Source: Denitratisoma sp. DHT3
GTDB taxonomy: Bacteria; Pseudomonadota; Gammaproteobacteria; Burkholderiales; Rhodocyclaceae
DNA: 64,000 nt
NCBI RefSeq assembly: GCF_007833355.1
Contig: NZ_CP020914.1
Coordinates: forward strand, 1,660,047-1,724,046
Direction of reading: 5' to 3'
The translations under genes were made by a program, and so were the position numbers. Under the pieces are notes generated by a model that was not told the origin of the DNA, searched no databases, and was given only the letters and a program-made list of their open reading frames with translations. How positions within the stretch are numbered: position 1 is the first letter of the stretch; every line of letters starts with the position of its first letter. Shown here one piece after another: positions 60,076 through 64,000 of the stretch.

Positions 60076-61355
60076 CAGCGGCTCCCCCTCTCACGCGAAC
60101 TCAGGGAGTCCCGCGAACGATAATCTCCCCCCCGCCCCATGGGCGGCGTCTTTTCCAGTTGCGGCGGCACCTCGTTGGAGATGGGCGCCGTCGGCGCATG
60201 GGACGCGGCGGGCGCTTCGGTGGCCGCCGTCGGCGAAGCCGCGGCAACGCCCGCTCCAGCCGCCTGCATCAGCTTGTCCAGCGGCAGGTAGAGCAGGTTG
60301 CCCTGCCCCTTGGCATCGACCATCACCTTGCTGGTGTTGCTGTAGATCTGTTGCAGCGTTTCCAGGTACATGCGCTGACGCGTGACCTCCGGGTATTTGG
60401 CGTATTCGCCGAGGATCTGCTTGAAGCGGGAAGCATCGCCCTCGGCGGTGGCGACGATCCGCCCCTTGTAGCCGTTGGCCTCCTCGATCAGGCGGGCGGC
60501 GGAGCCCTGGGCGCGGGGGATCACGTCGTTGGCGTAGGCCTGGCCCTCGTTCTTCTGCCGCTCGCGATCCTGTCCGGCCTTCACCGCGTCATCGAAGGCG
60601 GCCTGCACCTGTTCCGGCGGCTGGGTGCTCTGCATCGTCACAGTCCGGATCTGAACGCCGGTCTCGTAGCGATCGAGGATTTCCTGCATCAGTTTGGTGG
60701 TGTTGGCGGCGATCACGTCGCGTCCTTCGTAGAGCACGAAGTCCATCCGACTCTTGCCCACCACCTCGCGGATCGCCGTCTCCGCCGCCTGGGTCACGGC
60801 CTCGTCCGGAAAGCGATTCTTGAAAAGGTAGTCTTTCGGATTCTTCAACAGATACTGCACGGCGAACTGGACGCTGACGATGTTCTCGTCATCGGTCAGC
60901 ATCAGGGCCTCCTTCAGCACCTTGTTCTTCTCCGAGCCACGGTAGCCCACCTCCACGGTGCGCACGCCGGACAGGTTCACCACCTCATGGCTCTGGATGG
61001 GCCAGGGCAGGCGCCAGCGCAGGCCGGGATCGGTGGTTTCCTGATAGCGGCCGAATTGCAGCACCACGCCGCGCTGGCTGGCATCGACGATGTAGAAGCC
61101 GCTGGCGATCCACAAGATCACGACCAGCCCGAGCAGCAGGCCGATGCCGCCGCCGAACTGGCGCGGCGTCAATGACGGCATTTCGCCGCCGCTGAAACCG
61201 CCGCCGCCATTGCCCCCTTTTCCACCCAGCATTCCGGAAAGGCGACGATTGAAGTCGCGCCACAACTCCTCGAGGTCGGGAGGGCCCTGCTGGTCCCGCT
61301 TCCCCTTGCTGTCGCCATCGGGCTTGTTACCCCAGCCGTGGTCGTTCAAAGACAT
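60075..61355 (-). CDS. hflK: HflK, FtsH-modulating SPFH protein
   Basis: A 426-residue partner of HflC: Gly-rich cytosolic N-terminus, a helix (GGIGLLLGLVVILWIASGFY), the band 7 domain (VVLQFGRYQETTDPGLRWRL) and a disordered Ala/Pro-rich tail from about residue 365. Start MSLNDHGWGN at 61355; six codons earlier is possible but lacks support. Confidence 0.97.
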   Translation of the reverse strand: MSLNDHGWGNKPDGDSKGKRDQQGPPDLEELWRDFNRRLSGMLGGKGGNGGGGFSGGEMPSLTPRQFGGGIGLLLGLVVILWIASGFYIVDASQRGVVLQFGRYQETTDPGLRWRLPWPIQSHEVVNLSGVRTVEVGYRGSEKNKVLKEALMLTDDENIVSVQFAVQYLLKNPKDYLFKNRFPDEAVTQAAETAIREVVGKSRMDFVLYEGRDVIAANTTKLMQEILDRYETGVQIRTVTMQSTQPPEQVQAAFDDAVKAGQDRERQKNEGQAYANDVIPRAQGSAARLIEEANGYKGRIVATAEGDASRFKQILGEYAKYPEVTRQRMYLETLQQIYSNTSKVMVDAKGQGNLLYLPLDKLMQAAGAGVAAASPTAATEAPAASHAPTAPISNEVPPQLEKTPPMGRGGDYRSRDSLSSRERGSR

Positions 61356-61422
61356 GAGTATTCCGGCAATCACGATAAGCTTCCGGGTTAATTGATATCA
61401 GGAGGGGAATCAGTGAAATCGA

Positions 61423-62562
61423 TCAGACAATCTCTACTTTAGCCAGTTCAATGCGCTCCCGCGCTATTTCGGCCAAAGCCTCGCGCACCAACTCCAGGCC
61501 GAGGCCGGTCCTGGCGCTGCAACGAATGCGGATGATTTTACCATGGTCATCACCGTCGCCCCGATCGATGCCCGGCTCGGCGGCGGTCAGATCGATCTTG
61601 TTCCAGATCACGATCTGCGGCACATCGCCGGCGCCGATTTCCTCCAGCACGGCGGCGACCGCCGCCATCTGCTGGTCCCGGTCGGGGCTGGCGGAGTCCA
61701 CCACGTGCAGCAGCAGGTCGGCCATCGCCGTTTCTTCGAGCGTCGCATGGAATGCCGCGACCAGCGAGTGCGGCAGGTCGCGGATGAAGCCGACCGTATC
61801 GGAAATGACGATCTGCCCCGCCCCTTCCACATACAGACGGCGCGAAGTGGTGTCCAGGGTGGCGAACAGCTGGTCCGCGGCGTAGGCGCCGGCCTTGGTC
61901 AAGGCATTGAACAGAGTGCTCTTGCCGGCATTGGTGTAACCCACCAGGGATATCGACAACACCTCGTTGCGGTTGCGAGCGCGGCGGCGCACCGCGCGCT
62001 GACGCTCATGCAGGCGCAAACGCTCCTTGAGCAGGGCCACCCGCTTGCCCAGCAGGCGGCGGTCGGTTTCCAGCTGCTTCTCGCCGGGACCGCGCAGGCC
62101 GATGCCGCCCTTCTGCCGCTCCAGGTGGGTCCAGCCCCGGACCAGACGGGTCGCCAAATGCTGGAGCTGGGCCAGTTCCACCTGCAGCTTGCCTTCATGG
62201 CTCTTCGCGCGCAGTGCGAAAATGTCCAGGATCAGGCTGGTGCGGTCCACCACCCGGAGTTGCAGGTTTTTTTCCAGGTTGCGCTGCTGTCCCGGCGACA
62301 GCTCGTGATTGAAGATGACGAGGTCGGCGCCATGGAGCCGGGCCGTCTCGCCGATTTCCACCACTTTGCCCTTGCCGGCGAAAGTCGCGGGATCGGGGCT
62401 GTCCCGCTTCCCGCCCACCACGGCCAGCGGCGTGGCGCCGGCGCTGGTGACCAACAACTCCAGCTCATCGAGGCGCTCGCCATAATCGCCGGCGCCGAAA
62501 TCGAGCTGGACCAGGATCGCCCCCGCCGCGGAAGCGGCAGTGGCAGCGGGACGGTCAAACAT
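61423..62562 (-). CDS. hflX: Ribosome-rescue GTPase HflX
   Basis: A 379-residue GTPase that splits stalled ribosomes. N-terminal HflX domain with HELSPGQQRNLEKNLQLRVV and DRTSLILDIFALRAKS, the conserved GGIGLRGPGEKQLETDRR linker, then G1 GYTNAGKSTLFN, G3 DTVGFIRDLP and G4 NKID. Located between hfq and hflK as usual. Confidence 0.97.
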   Translation of the reverse strand: MFDRPAATAASAAGAILVQLDFGAGDYGERLDELELLVTSAGATPLAVVGGKRDSPDPATFAGKGKVVEIGETARLHGADLVIFNHELSPGQQRNLEKNLQLRVVDRTSLILDIFALRAKSHEGKLQVELAQLQHLATRLVRGWTHLERQKGGIGLRGPGEKQLETDRRLLGKRVALLKERLRLHERQRAVRRRARNRNEVLSISLVGYTNAGKSTLFNALTKAGAYAADQLFATLDTTSRRLYVEGAGQIVISDTVGFIRDLPHSLVAAFHATLEETAMADLLLHVVDSASPDRDQQMAAVAAVLEEIGAGDVPQIVIWNKIDLTAAEPGIDRGDGDDHGKIIRIRCSARTGLGLELVREALAEIARERIELAKVEIV

Positions 62563-62607
62563 CAGCCAAGGATGGGAAGGGCCGCGCCCTACCGGGCGAG
62601 TCGCGCA

Positions 62608-62841
62608 TCAATCGCCGGCGTCTTGGCTGAAATTGACGGGGCGCGCCGGCACCACGGTGGAAATGGCGTGCTTGTACACCATCTGGGTCACGGTGTTTTT
62701 GAGCAGCACCACGTACTGGTCGAAGGACTCGACCTGACCCTGCAGCTTGATGCCATTGACAAGGTAGATGGACACCGGAATATGCTCGCGACGCAGCGTA
62801 TTCAGGAACGGGTCTTGTAACATTTGCCCTTTATTGCTCAT
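62608..62841 (-). CDS. hfq: RNA chaperone Hfq
   Basis: A 77-residue Sm-like protein forming a hexamer for sRNA pairing. Sm1 [20 protein letters not shown] and Sm2 with [15 protein letters not shown] are intact; the C-terminal tail is short. The start MSNKGQ at 62841 has GGGGAACCC in front; a longer frame upstream is unlikely. Between hflX and der. Confidence 0.98.
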   Translation of the reverse strand: MSNKGQMLQDPFLNTLRREHIPVSIYLVNGIKLQGQVESFDQYVVLLKNTVTQMVYKHAISTVVPARPVNFSQDAGD

Positions 62842-62925
62842 GGGGAACCCCTGTTCTAATTTTTGAATCGGCACTTTAATCGATTTCCCCATGGCGTGCC
62901 AGCCTGCATGGAGAGCGGCTTTCCC

Positions 62926-64000
62926 TCACTTTTCGGCGTAGGGGTTGCTCGTGGTCTTGTACTGGATCCGCAACGGCGTGCCCTGGAGCTTGAAGGTTTC
63001 CATGAATGCGCGCTCCAGATAGCGGGTATAGGAGTCCGGCACATGCTCCAAAGCGTTGCCATGGATCACGATGATGGGCGGATTGCTGCCGCCTTGGTGG
63101 GCATAGCGCAACTTGGGACGAAACACGCCGTGACGGGGCGGCGCCTGCTTTTCCACCGCCGCGATCAGCGCCCGGCTCAATTTTGGCGTCGGCAGTTTGA
63201 TCATAGCGGCGGCGTAAGCCTTGTCCACCGACGACAGCACGCCGCCGATGCCTTGCCCCTCCAAGGCGGAGATGTAATGTACCCGGGCAAACCCCAGGAA
63301 GTTCAGCTTGCGCGCCACGTCCTGCTTGATGCGTTCGCGCCGGTAATGGTCCACCGCGTCCCATTTGTTGATCGCCAGCACCAGGGCGCGGCCCGCCTCG
63401 ATGCAGAAACCGGCGATATGGGCGTCCTGGTCGGAGACATCCTGGCTGGCGTCGAGCATCAACACCACCACGTTGGACTCCTCGACGGCCTTCAGGGTCT
63501 TGATCACCGAGAACTTCTCCACCGCCTCGAATACCCGCCCCTTGCGGCGCAGGCCGGCGGTGTCGATCAAGGTGTAATGGCGGCCGTTGCGTTCGAACGG
63601 AACCTCGATCGCGTCCCGGGTGGTGCCGGGCATGTCGAAGGCGATCACCCGGTCCTCGCCCAGCAGGGTGTTGATCAGCGTGCTCTTGCCGACATTGGGG
63701 CGGCCGGCGATGGCGACCCGCGGCCCCTCCAGCCGGTCCTCGGCGGCCTCGTCGGGCGGGAACGGCTCCAGGGCCAAATCCACCAGTTCCTTGACCCCGT
63801 CGCCATGGGCGGCGGAAATCACCAGCGGATCGCCGAAGCCCAGTTCATGGAACTCGGCGGCAACGATGGCCCGGTTCATGCCCTCGGCCTTGTTCACCAC
63901 CAAGTGCAGCGGGCGACCGCTGCGCCGCAGCCGATCGGCGATCACCTTGTCCTGCGGCGTGAGGCCCGCGCGACCATCGACGATGAACAGCAGCGCGTCC
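62926..64000 (-). CDS. der: Ribosome-associated GTPase Der (EngA), N-terminus outside window
   Basis: Double-GTPase needed for 50S assembly. The window holds the end of the first G domain ([12 protein letters not shown] as G4), the acidic linker, the second G domain ([35 protein letters not shown]) and the KH-like end [20 protein letters not shown]. The start and first P-loop lie past base 64000. Confidence 0.97.
   Translation of the reverse strand, partial: DALLFIVDGRAGLTPQDKVIADRLRRSGRPLHLVVNKAEGMNRAIVAAEFHELGFGDPLVISAAHGDGVKELVDLALEPFPPDEAAEDRLEGPRVAIAGRPNVGKSTLINTLLGEDRVIAFDMPGTTRDAIEVPFERNGRHYTLIDTAGLRRKGRVFEAVEKFSVIKTLKAVEESNVVVLMLDASQDVSDQDAHIAGFCIEAGRALVLAINKWDAVDHYRRERIKQDVARKLNFLGFARVHYISALEGQGIGGVLSSVDKAYAAAMIKLPTPKLSRALIAAVEKQAPPRHGVFRPKLRYAHQGGSNPPIIVIHGNALEHVPDSYTRYLERAFMETFKLQGTPLRIQYKTTSNPYAEK

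Overview
The window is a GC-rich chromosomal stretch from a Gram-negative bacterium. It most likely comes from a betaproteobacterium of the Rhodocyclales or a near relative. The evidence is gene order that I know from that class: leuC–(entericidin)–leuD–leuB–asd–fimV; mlaFEDAC–STAS–ABC ATPase–ABC permease–bolA–murA–hisG–hisD; der–hfq–hflX–hflK–hflC–DUF2065–hisZ–purA; and orn next to an M48 protease and rsgA. Nearly all of it is core genome. I see no insertion sequence, prophage, integrase or CRISPR array, and no gene-free stretch reaches 300 bases. The assignment to an order is inference.

Region 1 (1–12.7 kb, all minus strand): fdxA ferredoxin, a CBS-domain protein, a long-chain acyl-CoA ligase, aroC, DUF465, an MFS transporter, then leuC–entericidin-like lipoprotein–leuD–leuB–asd and a fimV cut by the window edge. 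Region 2 (12.9–23 kb, mixed strands): trxA, rho with a strikingly C-rich leader, rpmE, an ArnT/PMT-like glycosyltransferase, orn, an M48 protease, rsgA, a thiolase, an AmpE/CobD-like membrane protein, a CoA-type Nudix hydrolase and a class I amidotransferase-like protein. Region 3 (23–43.9 kb, minus): yajQ, ppnP, DUF2788, argG, argF, argD, tRNA-Thr, the four dTDP-rhamnose genes (rfbBACD order), a diguanylate cyclase, a NarL-type response regulator with its histidine kinase, hisD, hisG, murA, bolA/ibaG, an ABC-2 exporter and the Mla phospholipid transport genes.

Region 4 (44–56 kb, plus) is the accessory highlight. It is a ten-gene, tightly overlapping MSHA-like type IV pilus operon: secretin, TPR protein, MshE ATPase, platform protein, fused PilM/PilN (GspL-like) protein, PilO-like protein, small periplasmic protein and three prepilin-like proteins. 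One of these, 742 residues long, joins a GspK/PilX-type N-terminus lacking Glu5 to a C-terminal domain that looks like an L-type lectin. I propose it as a pilus-tip adhesin. No prepilin peptidase, retraction ATPase or MshM is present, so the system would rely on genes elsewhere.

Region 5 (56–64 kb, minus): tRNA-Val with a near-consensus promoter, purA, hisZ, DUF2065, hflC, hflK, hflX, hfq and a 5'-truncated der. The short-form HisG at 36 kb needs the HisZ found here at 58 kb. The pilus operon, fimV and the diguanylate cyclase could bear on surface attachment. The mla, murA, rfb and entericidin genes all concern the cell envelope.
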